A stretch of 64,000 bases of DNA from Heterohyrax brucei (lineage: Eukaryota; Chordata; Mammalia; Hyracoidea; Procaviidae). The position numbers were made by a program, and so were the translations under genes. The number at the start of each line of letters is the position of its first letter. Position 1 is the first letter of the stretch. Where the stretch lies: NCBI GenBank assembly GCA_028571685.1, contig CM053162.1, positions 66,204,351-66,268,350 of the forward strand. Direction: 5' to 3'. Below, one piece after another: positions 11,601 to 21,414 of the stretch. Under the pieces are notes generated by a model. The model was not told where the DNA came from, did no database searches, and worked only from the letters and a program-made list of their open reading frames with translations.

Positions 11601-12408
11601 ATGTCATCCTTGATTTCCTCTATAACCCATATTTTTTTAAGCAAGATGTTGTTCAGTTTCCAAGAGTTCCACTTTCTATCTATATTTTTTGTGCTATGGA
11701 TTTCAACTTTGATGGCTTTACGATCTGAGAAGACGCTTTGCAGTAATTCAATGGTATGGATTTTGTTGAGCATTGCATTATGGCCTATCACATGGTCAAT
11801 TCTGGAGAATGTTCCACATGCACTGGAGAAGAAGGTGTAGTTGTCTTCTTATGGGTGGAAAGTTCTGTATATATCAATGAGGTTTAGTTGGTTAATTGTG
11901 TCAGTGAGGTCTTCTGTATCTTTACTGAGCTTTTTTCTAGATGATCTGTCTAGTAATGAGAGTGGAGTGTTAAAGTCTCCCACTATTATTGTGGAGTCAT
12001 CTAACTCTCTTTTGAGCATAGTCAGTGTTTCTTCGATGTATTTAGGTGCTCTGATATTAGGTGCATAAGTATTTAATAAGTTAAGTCTTGCTTGTGTACT
12101 GAACCTTTCAGCAATAAATAGTGTCCATCTTTGTCCACGATGGTGGATTTGACATTAAAATTGATTTTGCCTGAGATTAGAATTGCCACCCCTGCTCTTT
12201 TTTATTCATTGTTAGCTTGACATATGTTCTTCCATCTTTTAATTCTCAGTTTGTTCCTATCTTTAGGTCTCAAATGAGTTTCTTGTAGACAGCATACGGA
12301 TGGGTCATGTCTTTTGATCCAAGATGCCACTGAGTGTCTCTTTACTGAAGCATTCAGTCTATTCACATTCAATGTAATTATTGATAGGTATGTGTTCACT
12401 GCTGCCAT
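8631..12408 (-). pseudogene. L1 ORF2 (endonuclease-reverse transcriptase), degraded
   Basis: Encodes the L1 replicase: an N-terminal apurinic-type endonuclease that nicks the target, a reverse transcriptase that primes from the nick, and a C-terminal cysteine-rich domain. The start at 12408 (MAAVNTYLSIITLNVNRLN) aligns with the usual ORF2 start. Visible motifs are the endonuclease 'QETHL' (about 12280) and 'IIVGDFNTPLS' (about 11970), the RT fingers '[15 protein letters not shown]', '[14 protein letters not shown]' and '[14 protein letters not shown]', the catalytic '[14 protein letters not shown]' (about 10290), and the C-terminal CX3CX7HX4C knuckle (CWRGCGESRTLLHCWWGC, about 9030). Breaks are a stop after 'ICQANNE' (12200), and frameshifts near 11150, 10135 and 9390, with others likely between 11550 and 12200. 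The frame ends at a TGA at 8631. At about 1,259 codons it is close to the length of human ORF2p. It cannot yield an intact protein. Confidence 0.92.
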
Positions 12409-12832
12409 TGTGATATGTTTATTTTTATGTTGATGTTTTCTCTGTTGTTCTAATTAGCCTGTTCTGGGACACTCTTTTTTGTGAGTTGATTTTTCACCTT
12501 TTTCAGAGCTGGTTTTATAGTTGTTGAGACTCGTGTGTTAGATTTCTTGAAATGGAATGATACATCTTTGTTGTGCTTTACAGCTGCCCTGTGATCCCCC
12601 TTAATAAACTATATATAAACAAAATTTTAATTACTAACAGTCTTGTCATCTTCCTCTCCATCTGGAAGGACTGTAACAACTGTAGTACATCCCTCTTTTT
12701 ATTATGATGACACCATAGTTTTCATGATGATCCCTGGATTGCTTCTTTCCATATCAAAGCTGTGATTGAATTTGGAGCCTTCTCTAAAACAGTAGACTAT
12801 TGAGTAGTGGTGTGTCGTTCTGAAATATAAAG
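12409..12832 (-). other. L1 inter-ORF spacer
   Basis: 424 bases separate the end of ORF1 from the start of ORF2. Human L1 has about 63. Recognisably homologous sequence lies at the same place in the L1 copies at 43,3xx-43,6xx and 63,2xx-63,5xx, so the long spacer belongs to the family and is not a local insertion. Confidence 0.75.
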
Positions 12833-13792
12833 TTAGTGGTTTAATTCTTCTAAGCCAGAGCCAAGAACTTCTTTCAGTATTTCTTGTAGTTTGGGTTTGA
12901 TTTTTATAAAGTCCCTGAGTTTCTGTTTATCTGGGAATGTCTTAATTTCATTTTTGTATTTGAAAGATAGTTTTGCACGATATATAATTCTTGGTTGGAA
13001 GTTCTTCTCTTTCAAGGCTTTGAATGTGTCATGCCACTGTCTCCATGCCAGCATGGTTTCTGCTGAGAAATCTGACAAGAGCCTACAGGGTTTCCTTCTG
13101 AATGTTAGCTTTGCTTTCAGTTTTGCTGCCTTTAAGAGTTGCTGCTTATGTTTTGTTTTGTTAAGCTTGATTATAATATGTCTTGGAGTCTTTCTTTTGA
13201 GATCTACATTTGGTGGTGTATGATATGCATCTGACATGTCTGTATTCTCTTCCTTCATGATTTCTGGGAAGTTTTCTTTCAGCAGCTCAGCAACAATACT
13301 CTCTGTGTTCTCAGATGTCTCACGCTGTTCAGGGACTCCAATTAATTGAAGGTTGTTCCTCTTAATAGAGTCCCACATGCTTCTTAATGTTTCTTCATTT
13401 TTCTTGTTTCGTTTTTCTGATCTCTGCTCATAGATGCTGGCATCAGTAGCTCTGTCTTTCAAGTCAGAAATTCTTTTTTCCATTTGTTCCATTCTGTTTT
13501 CTTGGCTTTGCATGGAAGTTTCTATGTCTTTGATTTTCTTCTTGATCTGTTGGATTTCAGAGTACTGGTGTTCCATTAGATCGAACAGCTTGCTTAAGTT
13601 TTCATTTTGTTCTGATGCATTTTGTATAAGGTCTAGAAGGGCTCTGTATATAATCATTTTGTATTCACTTTCTGATGCTTTCATAAAAGTTTCTTCATCT
13701 GGAAAACTCCTTGGTTGCTTTGTTTGGGAGCCTTCTGAAGCTATGGCTGATTTCTTGTGCGCCACAATTGTCTGTTGCTTTTTGGGTCCCAT
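12833..13792 (-). CDS. L1 ORF1 protein, intact 319 codons
   Basis: L1 ORF1p is the trimeric RNA-binding chaperone that coats L1 RNA in cytoplasmic particles and is needed for retrotransposition. The start (MGPKKQQTIVAHKKS) is followed by a basic, low-complexity N terminus (1-45), a heptad-like coiled coil (about 60-138, rich in E, K, Q with I/L/M spacing), an RRM domain (about 146-236, opening with NNLQLIGVPE) and a C-terminal domain (about 237-310, with LSDFSAETMLAWRQW and KEKNFQPRIIY). Length is close to human ORF1p (338). One departure: the usual 'YPAKLS' motif reads 'YRAKLS' (R272), whereas the copy at 63356-63739 keeps the proline. No stop or frameshift interrupts it even though ORF2 of the same element is broken. 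Whether it is expressed is unknown. Confidence 0.93.
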   Translation of the reverse strand: MGPKKQQTIVAHKKSAIASEGSQTKQPRSFPDEETFMKASESEYKMIIYRALLDLIQNASEQNENLSKLFDLMEHQYSEIQQIKKKIKDIETSMQSQENRMEQMEKRISDLKDRATDASIYEQRSEKRNKKNEETLRSMWDSIKRNNLQLIGVPEQRETSENTESIVAELLKENFPEIMKEENTDMSDAYHTPPNVDLKRKTPRHIIIKLNKTKHKQQLLKAAKLKAKLTFRRKPCRLLSDFSAETMLAWRQWHDTFKALKEKNFQPRIIYRAKLSFKYKNEIKTFPDKQKLRDFIKIKPKLQEILKEVLGSGLEELNH

Positions 13793-14788
13793 GTGTGTAT
13801 GTAGGGGCTGGAAGAGGTACTGTGAGGATGGATTGCAAATGTTTCTCTAGGCTGTCTTCAAATGTAAAGCAAAAGGTATCTGACCACTTCACAAGTTAGT
13901 TAGGTTTTCAGGTGTAGAGGTCCCTCTTCTCAACTGACAAAGTAAGCACCACTATATCCAACCCCAGATGATAACAAACTAGTTCAGAATACAGCAATGC
14001 TACTGCCCTGTTGGCCTCTGCTGACAGGGCCTAGACTTAGCCGACACTGTGTTGAGTGCTGCTTTTGTGATAGAAAAGTGCTCTCTTGTGGGCAGGCTCT
14101 GGCTCCCAAGCTAAGAATTAGGTCCAGCTGCGGCCACCGTATCCAAGATGGCGTCCTCCACACAGGCAGCAGACTGAGGGGCTAAAAGTGCCGAGAGGTA
14201 GTGACTCCTCTGCTTCTGTTGCAGGGCCTGCAACGTAGGTGGCACTGGGAAAATTACTACTTTTCTGTCAGAGAAGCACTGTCCTGTTTGCAGGCGCTGG
14301 CTCCCAGGCTAAGAATTAGGTCCCGCTAAAATCTCGGTACCAACGTGGCGTCCCGCACACTGACTGCGGAATTCAGTTCAAACCCCGCTGACACAGATAT
14401 AAAACGAAAGGCTCAAAGTGGCTAGATTAACAGAGTCCCGAGCCTGGCTCTCAGAATATGGGAATTTCGCCGGCCTATGGCCCCAGCAGCACGTCTGAGT
14501 CCAGCCGCCAGGCAAGGCCCAGCTCCGCCCACCAGCCGAGATAGAGGAAAAAAAAAGTCAAAATGGTGCGTTTACCTTCCGTGAGAGCCGGGGCTAGCCA
14601 GGAGCGGGAGTCAGCGAGAGAGAGGAGGTTTTTTGCTGAGCGGTATGAAGTCCCAATTAACAGCTCTGTGCCGTGTCCTGAGGCTGATTAGGTGCTCAGA
14701 GGGCCCTGTTTGATTATTAGTTCAGGTCTTGGTTTCCAGAGAGATATACGGAGACGTGGGCTTAGTCCGCCAGCTTGACTCCGCCCTC
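13793..14788 (-). promoter_or_regulatory. L1 5' UTR / internal promoter region
   Basis: About 1 kb, clearly richer in G+C and CpG than its surroundings. It contains two imperfect tandem units of about 200 bases: 'CTGGCTCCCAAGCTAAGAAT' (near 14099) recurs as 'CTGGCTCCCAGGCTAAGAAT' (near 14298). Each unit is followed by a 'GATGGCGTCC' or 'ACGTGGCGTCC' block. 'CCAAGATGGCG' at 14144-14154 is a YY1-like motif. L1 5' UTRs carry internal RNA polymerase II promoters; activity here is inferred. Confidence 0.75.
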
Positions 14789-14801
14789 TGGAAATTTTCT
14801 T

Positions 14802-14862
14802 ATTCAATATTGATAGGATATTTTTTCTTTGGGGAAAAAATAAACATTCTACTATTTATGTG
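14802..14862. other. Short unique gap
   Basis: AT-rich sequence between the L1 target-site duplication and the next LTR-like fragment. Nothing is recognisable. Confidence 0.4.
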
Positions 14863-15480
14863 TCTTAGTTACCTATTGCTATATAACCACTTGCCCTCCA
14901 ATTTTGCAGCTTAAAAATAGCACAGATAGTTCCCATAGTTCCTGTGGGTCTGGAATCTGAAAATAGCTTAGAAGAGTCCTGTGCTTCAGGGTCTTTCCCA
15001 AGGTTGCAGTCTAGATATTAGGTGGAACTATATAGGGTTGCTATGAGTCGGCATCAACTCAATGGCAGTGAGTTTGGTTTGGTTGGTTTCTCTGGTCTCA
15101 TTTGAAGACTCAACTGGAGAAGATCAGCTTACAGGCTCAATCACTTGGTTTCCTGAGAGCTGGTTGACAGAGGGCTTCAGTTCCCTCGTGTTCATGGCCA
15201 ATTTAAGATCTTTGCTATGTGTGCACCACTTGTCTCACCCCATCAAGCATGAAAAGAGCCAGAGAAAGAGACAGAGAGAGAGCAAATAAAGTAAGAAGTC
15301 ACGGTCTTTTGTAATCTAATTGTGCAAGTGACATCCTATCACCTTGCAGTTCTCTATCCATTAGAAACAAGCTAGTTAACTAAATTTAGTGTACATCCTC
15401 GAGAAGGGATAACACAGGAACTGAAATATTAGGAGGCAGGGATCACTGGGATCACGTTCTAAGCTGTTTGTTACAGAACA
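14863..15480 (-). repeat. LTR-like retroelement fragment, antisense, family uncertain
   Basis: It opens with 'CTTAGTTACCTATTGCTATA' and runs through 'CCTGTGGGTCTGGAATCTGA', 'TTCATGGCCAATTTAAGA' and 'GAAAAGAGCCAGAGAAAGAG'. This order matches a widespread mammalian repeat I remember in antisense form; two more copies lie at 50705-51185 and 60675-61060. An AfroSINE 3' fragment interrupts it at 15026-15092. I assign it to LTR elements with moderate confidence only. Confidence 0.55.
15026..15092 (+). repeat. AfroSINE 3' fragment
   Basis: Only the end is present: 'AGGGTTGCTATGAGTCGGCA', then 'CTCAATGGCAGTGAGTTTGG' with TTTGG repeats. Confidence 0.8.
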
Positions 15481-15639
15481 TGTTTAGGTTTTAGATAGCA
15501 AATCTGTATGTTAAAAATTTGTTATACATCTGAGAAAAATGTGCATTAACATAATTTTTTAGAAAAATTTCAACTTCCACAATTAGTCAAAATTCTCTCC
15601 GCCAAGTCAATTAAAGCAAACAATAGATAACATGTTGTT

Positions 15640-16075
15640 GTTTTAGCTGCCACAGGGCTGACTTGCACTCAAAGCAATTTTATGTATAGCAGAACAAAAC
15701 GATGCCCGGTCCTGGGTGACCTTTGTAGTCACCAACATGTTCCAGTTCACTGTGTGGCTTATGTGCGAATCCATCTCACAGAAGGTTTTTCACATCCTTG
15801 CTGGCTTTCCACGTCGTTAACAGTGATGTCCTCCTCCTCTAGTGATTGATCCCTCTTGTTGATGAATTCAAAACAAGTGAGTCAGAGAGATCTCTGTTGT
15901 AATGCATAGGTTTTCAGGGGCTAATTTTTGGATATAGATTGTCAGGCTTTTCTTTCTAGTCTGTTAATCTTGAATCTCTGCTGCAACCTGTCCACCATGG
16001 GTAACTCTTCCAGCATCAGAGCAACATGTGAGCTTCCAGAGTACAGTAAGCTGACAGAGGGTGTTGTACAGAAAA
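15640..16075 (-). mobile_element. Internally deleted RTE (BovB-type) element
   Basis: Read on the minus strand, 16075 to about 15880 matches the 5' part of the RTE at 36580-36773 ('GGGTNACYC' block, 'CCATGG/ATGGTGGACAG', 'AGACTAGAAAGAAA'). From about 15865 to 15640 it matches the 3' part ('GGGATCA', 'GGAGGAGGACATCACTG', 'AGATGGATTCGCAC', 'CAGGACCGGGCATCG'). The endonuclease-RT core between the two is missing. It is a short non-autonomous derivative of about 435 bases keeping both ends. Confidence 0.65.
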
Positions 16076-18110
16076 TATAATCTCCCCAACTCCTCTGTCA
16101 GAATCTTCTGGTGAAATAAATCAGGACAAGATAAGTCTTCACTTTGGATGTGTTAATCCTAATAAGGAAGCAACAGTGAAGACTTGTTGACATCTCTGAT
16201 TACAATGATCAGTGTGACGGGGTGGAGGTGGACCTTCTGGGGTGGGGGCAATGAGGGCAGAGTCCTTACGAAACATCGAGCCTCGTCAGTAAACAGACTT
16301 ACTCTGCCTTGAGATCTAACTCAGTCTCTAACAACGTGCTTCATAAAAACATACAAAGCAGTCAAATAGAGCTCAAGAGTGTTTGCTATCGTCATGCATA
16401 AAGCTGGCTGTGTTTAGCCTGAGGAAGAATGTCCAGTTTGATTCTCTTGTCTCAGGAAAGAGGTAAAAGAAAAGGGGAAATGGTGAGTATATGTACGTAT
16501 GTATACATAGGTGAACATGGGTGTATGTACATATATACGCATGTGTATATATATATATAGTCTAGGTTTCATTTTTTGAGTATGATATTCAGTTTAACCA
16601 GAGAAATTAGAAAGTATTTAGATAAGCTAGTTCTCAATGTCTCAAGCCTGACTGCAAGACATTTTGTAACAACAGAACACATATATATACTGGTTTCAAA
16701 CAAGAGGAAAAGCAAAGAGTCAACTTTGAAAAGTATGCTCTGTGTTATTGCCTAGTCAACTTCAAGGCCACCATGGCAGTTCATTTATTAGCATGGGTCT
16801 TTATAAGATGAGCAGCATTAAATGTATTATTGGACTGCTGAGCAATAAATAGATCAAGTCTTATTCCTGATGAGCACATGAGGGTACAAAAATTTTAAGT
16901 AGGCTTATCTATTCAGTACGTATTCATTGATGCCTTGTTCTATGGAGAAATTTGTACTAATCATTGAGGATAGATTAGTAAAATAAACAAGTAGCTTTCT
17001 TCTCCTTAGCATATGTCAATATCAAGAAAATACATAATAAACAAGGAAACAGTTATTTAAAGCAATTGCAAATTGTGATAAGTACAATGAAGAAAACCTG
17101 CACATCATGATAGAGAAGATGAACTAACTGCTAAATGACCCTGCTGAGAAGGCAGGGTGGAGGGTGAGCCCTGAAAGATGAGAGTTCGTGTGAAGAGCCA
17201 TGGAAATAGCGATTTATGGAGATGTATAGTGAAGGTAAAGGCTCTGTGTCAATACCTTTTGACTTGTTCTGGGAGGGAAGAGTAGGTCAGTGTGGCCTTA
17301 GAACCCATCCCCCTGAGAAGTTACACTCTTACTACGCACTTGTGGTTGGAGACGAGTCTTATATTATCTTGTTGCTCATGTTAAGAACTCTGCATTTGAT
17401 TCCAAGCACATCTGAATACTATGAGAGGTTTAATTGGTTTGAATGATATAAAAGGAAATGCCAAAAAACTGTTGCAAAGGTTTTATGCTTTAGCATTCAG
17501 GTGGATGGAAGTATCATTTATCAAGTGGAGCTACATGATCAGCAGGGGTGGGGAAGAGTTAAAGTATGCTGTATTTTATGATTAAAAATACAAATATCAC
17601 ACTGCCTAAAATGAGAAGGCATTGATAGTGGGAAATGGCATCTCTTACAGAGTTAATATGTATTGGATAATAGGGAAATTTGAATTTGGTGAAGTTTCTG
17701 AAGGAGATAGACTTTAAGGCACATTCTTGAAGAGGAGAGGGGTATGTCATGGACAGTAGAGAAGCAACCTTTCTTATATGGGAAGAACAAATATTTGCAT
17801 TTATGATTAGGTCAGTTCATTGCACAAGAAAGCATTTGCTCACAGAGTGAACCAATTCATTATGGATCATGTAAACCATTTTATTGCAGTCGATTCCTGG
17901 GTGGACTCTTCTGTCTCTGAGATGTTTCTCAAAAAGATCATTTCTTGGCACTAAACTGCTGCTTACCAAAACTTGTACAGATGATCCAGGTGGATAAATG
18001 AAATGATGGAGCTTGTGTTTTGACAAAGGTGAAATAGAAGGACATCAGTGTGGTGCTACTTCAAGAGCCATGAGGATGGAAGACAGAGACAAGACAGGAA
18101 ACCCCGTGGT
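16076..18110. other. Unique DNA with short AT-rich microsatellite
   Basis: No gene or large repeat is recognised. 16486-16560 holds a run of GTATGTATACATA-like units ending in (TA)n, able to form a weak hairpin. Confidence 0.45.
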
Positions 18111-18114
18111 AGGG

Positions 18115-18410
18115 TCACTATGTTGTCGGGCATCTCGAATTCTGGGGACCCATACCTCTTGCTGATCAAGAATGAACAGGAAAGGGATAGAGGATCTTTC
18201 CACAGGAGTAAGGTTTATTAGAGAAAAGACCTGCAGGGGGAGATGGAATAGGCCTGCTGGGCAATGCTAGCCTCCAACTCACTGAACAAAAGGCTTGTCT
18301 GGATTTTTAAAAGTTTTGAGATGGGAAGGGGAATTACAATTTATTTGCTATGTAGTGGTACAGGAAAAGGGGAGCCAGGTTAATGAAGTATGTGTGCCGG
18401 AGGATTTCAG
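18115..18410 (-). repeat. Possible antisense LTR fragment
   Basis: 'GTCGGGCATCTCGAATTCTG', an internal 'AAGGTTTATTAGAGAAAAG' (reverse complement of a polyadenylation-like region) and the general composition suggest an old LTR end. I cannot name a family, and no paired LTR is seen. Confidence 0.3.
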
Positions 18411-18416
18411 GATGAC

Positions 18417-18540
18417 TTAACCAAACAGTCGCTGGTTCAAATCTACCAGGCACTCCTTGGAAACTCTATGGGGCAGTTCTGCTCTGACCTCCAGGGTCTC
18501 TATGAGTTGGGCATGACTCAGTGGCGGTGAGTTAGTGGGC
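18417..18540 (+). repeat. AfroSINE, 5' truncated
   Basis: It starts inside the head (AACCAAACAGTCGCTGGTTC) and keeps the B-box-like stretch, body (TGGGGCAGTTCTGCTCTGAC) and tail. Confidence 0.85.
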
Positions 18541-18972
18541 TCTGCAATGAAGGCTGCTGGTACTTGTAGTGAGGTTTACGTGCAGCACTGTGCCTCTGTG
18601 TTTCTGGCTTCCTTGGTTAGATTCTCTGGTCCTGATTGGAGCCCTCTGGACAAATTTGGGCTTCCAAAGCTTATTCCCAGAACTGGTTCCACCTGATTTC
18701 TTCCGAAAAACAACCCTGAGGAAGTTTACACAATGATGTGAATGACTTAACCCTATGTTCCAGCACACAGTTACTCTTTGGGGGTTATTTATTCTCTATT
18801 ACCTGTTTATTGTTTCCTGTGCTGTTTACTGAAAGGTATTTACAGGTCTCTTGGTTTTCTTATCTCTATCACCCAGGTGTGATTTTACTCAAAAGGTATT
18901 AAAGTGGAAGGACTTTACAGAGGCTTTCCAAATCCTCTCTCAAATTAGCTGTGCCTTATGAATTTCTGTCAG

Positions 18973-19385
18973 TGTTGTGGTGCGAATTGTGCATGCCGCA
19001 CCCATAGGTGTCAGAAATCCTAAATTCCACACCTGTGGTTATAATTCTCTTTGGGCATAGGTCATTTTTTTTATGTTAATAAGAGGATTAGAGTAGGGTC
19101 TGTTTTCAGTCAATCTCCTTTTTGCTATAAAAGGGATTCAACAAGTAAGGAAAATAAGCAGAGATGAGTCGGGAGGGAAGACAGACGCCAAGCCACATGA
19201 AGATCATCCAGGATCTGAAGTTCAGAAGAGACAAGAACCTTCCTCCAGAGCCAACAGAGAGGGAAAGCTTTTTCCTAGAGCCAGCACTCTGCGTTATGAC
19301 TTCTAGCCTCCTAAACTATAAGACGTTTATTTGTTAAAGCTACCCACCGTGGTTTTTCTGCTATAGCAGCACTGGGTAAATATGG
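18973..19385 (+). repeat. MaLR-like solo LTR, divergent subfamily
   Basis: It starts at 'TGTTGTGGTGCGAATTGTG', contains 'ATGTTAATAAGAGGATTAGA', 'CCAGAGCCAACAGAGAGGGA' and 'AGCCTCCTAAACTATAAGAC', and ends 'CTATAGCAGCACTGGGTAAA'. The middle ('CACACCTGTGGTTATAATTC') differs from the other plus-strand LTRs, marking a sister subfamily. Confidence 0.7.
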
Positions 19386-20108
19386 CAATCAGATTTATGG
19401 GGTTTCCAGTGAATGAACTACAGAGTCTTCCCAAGACCTGGCAATAAACTGGGGGTGTGGGGAGCACCTTCGCTTATCAGACCAGAAGCCTCTTCAGTGA
19501 ATGAAGAATTTAGGATGGCTTAATGAAATGCCTGTCTTGTTTAGAGTGGGAGGACATTAGCTAAGAAGACGGTTGTTCCTGAGTCTCTGAGTGGACTAGG
19601 CTCTCTGGAAATTCGTCCCCTGAGCCTAGCTCTTTGTATTACAGTCCTAATCTGCCCCAGGGAAACACACAAAACTCATTTCCCCCTCTTCTCATAATTT
19701 AAACAACAGTGTACCTAGCATTAAAAGTGGGACTTGGTTTTTCCTCCCTTAAAGAGATTGTCAAATATTGAAGCCACATGTACAGAAAGGAAGACACAGC
19801 CAGGAGGCAAGACTTTCTGGGCCACAGGCTCCAGGGCTATCGCGTAGTCCCGTTAGTCCCTGTGTCTCCTTGTTAGCAGTCTCTCCCTGTTTCTCCCTTC
19901 CCCTAACCCCTGGAAACCAGTCATTTCCAGTCCATCGTCCTTCTCAGAATTTCCACCTCCCCCTCCTTTGTTGCACACTTCCTCCCACCCATTTCCTTTC
20001 CTTCATTCCTGGCAGCGCGCGGTAAGTGAACGCATCAGGCTGATGCCAGCACCTGTGTACCAGTATGCCACGAAAAGCCCGTTTCTGTGATTTCTCACCT
20101 GGCACTTG

Positions 20109-20577
20109 TCTTAGTTTCTTTATGTTGTTGTAACAGAAATGTCACAAGTGGGTGGTACTGCCAAAGAAAGCTGAAGCCACTGCCACCGAGTTAACTCCGA
20201 CTCACAGTGGCATTAATGAACAGAAATTTATTTTCTCACGGTCTGGGAGGCTGGAAGTCTGAGTTCAGGGCAGCAGCCCTGGGGGAAGGGTTTCTCCGTC
20301 CAGCCTGGAGGAAACCCCCTGTGCGTTTCAGCTTCACATCCCGGGCTCCTTGCCGTCCCCTCTGGCATCAGTCTGTCTCCATTTGTGCCCCTAGCTTCTG
20401 TGCCTAATGGGCTCTTTTTATATCTCAAAAGTGATTGCTTTAAATTGTACCCTACACAGATGCACCCTACTCATTAACATGACAAAGAAGCCCTAGTCCC
20501 AAACGGGTTTATATCCACAGGCGTAAGGGTTAGGATTTACAAGACATTTTCAGGAGACACAATTCAATTCGTAACAC
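20109..20577 (-). repeat. MaLR-like LTR, antisense, interrupted
   Basis: It opens 'CTTAGTTTCTTTATGTTGTT', continues 'ACAGAAATTTATTTTCTCAC' and 'GGAGGCTGGAAGTCTGAGTT', and ends 'GACACAATTCAATTCGTAAC', the complement of an LTR start. A short antisense AfroSINE tail is inserted at 20170-20206. Confidence 0.75.
20170..20206 (-). repeat. AfroSINE/RTE 3' micro-fragment
   Basis: 'CACTGCCACCGAGTTAACTC' followed by 'CGACTCACAGTGGC' is the reversed shared terminus. It interrupts the LTR between 'CAAGTGGGTGG' and 'AACAGAAATTT'. Confidence 0.7.
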
Positions 20578-20850
20578 TCAGTCTGAAGCAAGGTGGTCTT
20601 AGTTCTTAATGGGATCCTACTTTACTTGATCAACAAAACGTCCTGGAGGTCCAGAATAAAGGGATGAGATACCTTCGAGGTAAATTCCTCCAGGGGTGAG
20701 GCTTCACTCTTAAGAAGACTCGTATTAAGCATGTTGATGTGCTTTCTCAGTAAAAGTCAAATATCTTCCCCCACACCATTCTTGCCTGAAGGATGAAGAT
20801 GGCCAATCAGGGTAGGGATGTTTTGGCTCTCAAATGTTAAAATGAGCTAG

Positions 20851-21006
20851 GAAACTCACTGCTGTCATGTCAATTCTGAGTCATGGAGATCCTATACGTG
20901 TAGACTGGAACTGCTCCATAGAGTTTCCAAGGAGTACCCAGAAGATTTGAACTACCAACCTTTTGGTTAGCAGACGTAGCTTAACCACTGTGCCACCAGG
21001 GTTTCA
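20851..21006 (-). repeat. AfroSINE, antisense
   Basis: Reversed tail (TCAATTCTGAGTCATGGAGA), body (AACTGCTCCATAGAGTTTCC) and head (CACTGTGCCACCAGGGTTTC) are all present. Confidence 0.9.
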
Positions 21007-21009
21007 TTT

Positions 21010-21250
21010 AAAAGAGATTGCTAGGCCCCAACTCCAGAGTTTCTCATTCGCTAGATCCAGGGTAGGGCCTGACAATTTGCCTTCCTAAAATGTTCCTAGG
21101 GCGTGCTAGCATTGCCAGCCAGGGTACATACTAGGGTTTTGCTTCTCAAGGTGTAATCACCAGTAACTCCAGTGTCATCCCAGGTTTATAGAATCAGAAT
21201 CCGCATTTCAACAAGATCAACAAGCAGTGAGGGCGATGATGGTGTTTCAC
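21010..21250 (+). repeat. MER5-like hAT DNA transposon fragments
   Basis: 'CTAGGCCCCAACTCCAGAGT', 'CAGGGTAGGGCCTGACAATT' and, further on, 'AGAATCAGAATCCGCATTTC' match the MER5-type hAT-Charlie consensus as I remember it. Probably two pieces of one or two copies. Confidence 0.6.
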
Positions 21251-21267
21251 AATGGCTTGACTTAGGT

Positions 21268-21414
21268 ATGGAAACCCTGGTGGTGTAGTGGTTAGGGCTA
21301 TGGCAGTTGGAATCCACCAGGCACTCCTTGGAAACTCTTTAGGGTCATTCTACTCTGTCCTACAGGGTTGGTGTGAGTCATAATAGAGTTGTCAGCAATA
21401 GGTTTGGCTTGTTA
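21268..21414 (+). repeat. AfroSINE with internal deletion
   Basis: The head (GGAAACCCTGGTGGTGTAGT) and tail (CAGCAATAGGTTTGGCTTG) are present, but the 'CTGCTAACCAAAAGG' region is shortened. Confidence 0.87.

Larger units (their letters stand above)
7562..14788 (-). mobile_element. Full-length LINE-1, minus strand
   Basis: A complete L1 read from 14788 down to 7562, about 7.2 kb. It has a 5' UTR of about 1 kb (13793-14788), an open ORF1 (12833-13792), a 424-base inter-ORF spacer, an ORF2 with several breaks (8631-12408), and a 3' UTR of about 1.07 kb ending in a T-rich tract (the poly(A) tail on the other strand). A 13-base target-site duplication with one mismatch flanks it: 7549-7561 and 14789-14801 (TGGAAACTTTCTT versus TGGAAATTTTCTT). 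The first bases, read on the minus strand (GGGCGGAGTCAAGCTGGCGG), resemble the start of other mammalian L1 promoters, which argues that the 5' end is intact. One later micro-insertion sits in the 3' UTR near 7591-7618. Confidence 0.93.

Noticed and set aside
10206-13850. Long hydrophobic plus-strand frames resembling membrane proteins (for example 10980-11360 and 13434-13850)
   Set aside because: They are antisense shadows of L1 ORF1 and ORF2.
13697-13899. Extended minus-strand ORF1 variant and plus-strand 62-codon frame around the L1 ORF1 start
   Set aside because: Alternative frames over the ORF1 start and 5' UTR; the 319-codon frame starting at 13792 fits the family.
16486-16560. GTATGTATACATA repeats as a possible regulatory palindrome or CRISPR-like array
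   Set aside because: Simple alternating purine-pyrimidine microsatellite with no fixed repeat-spacer pattern.
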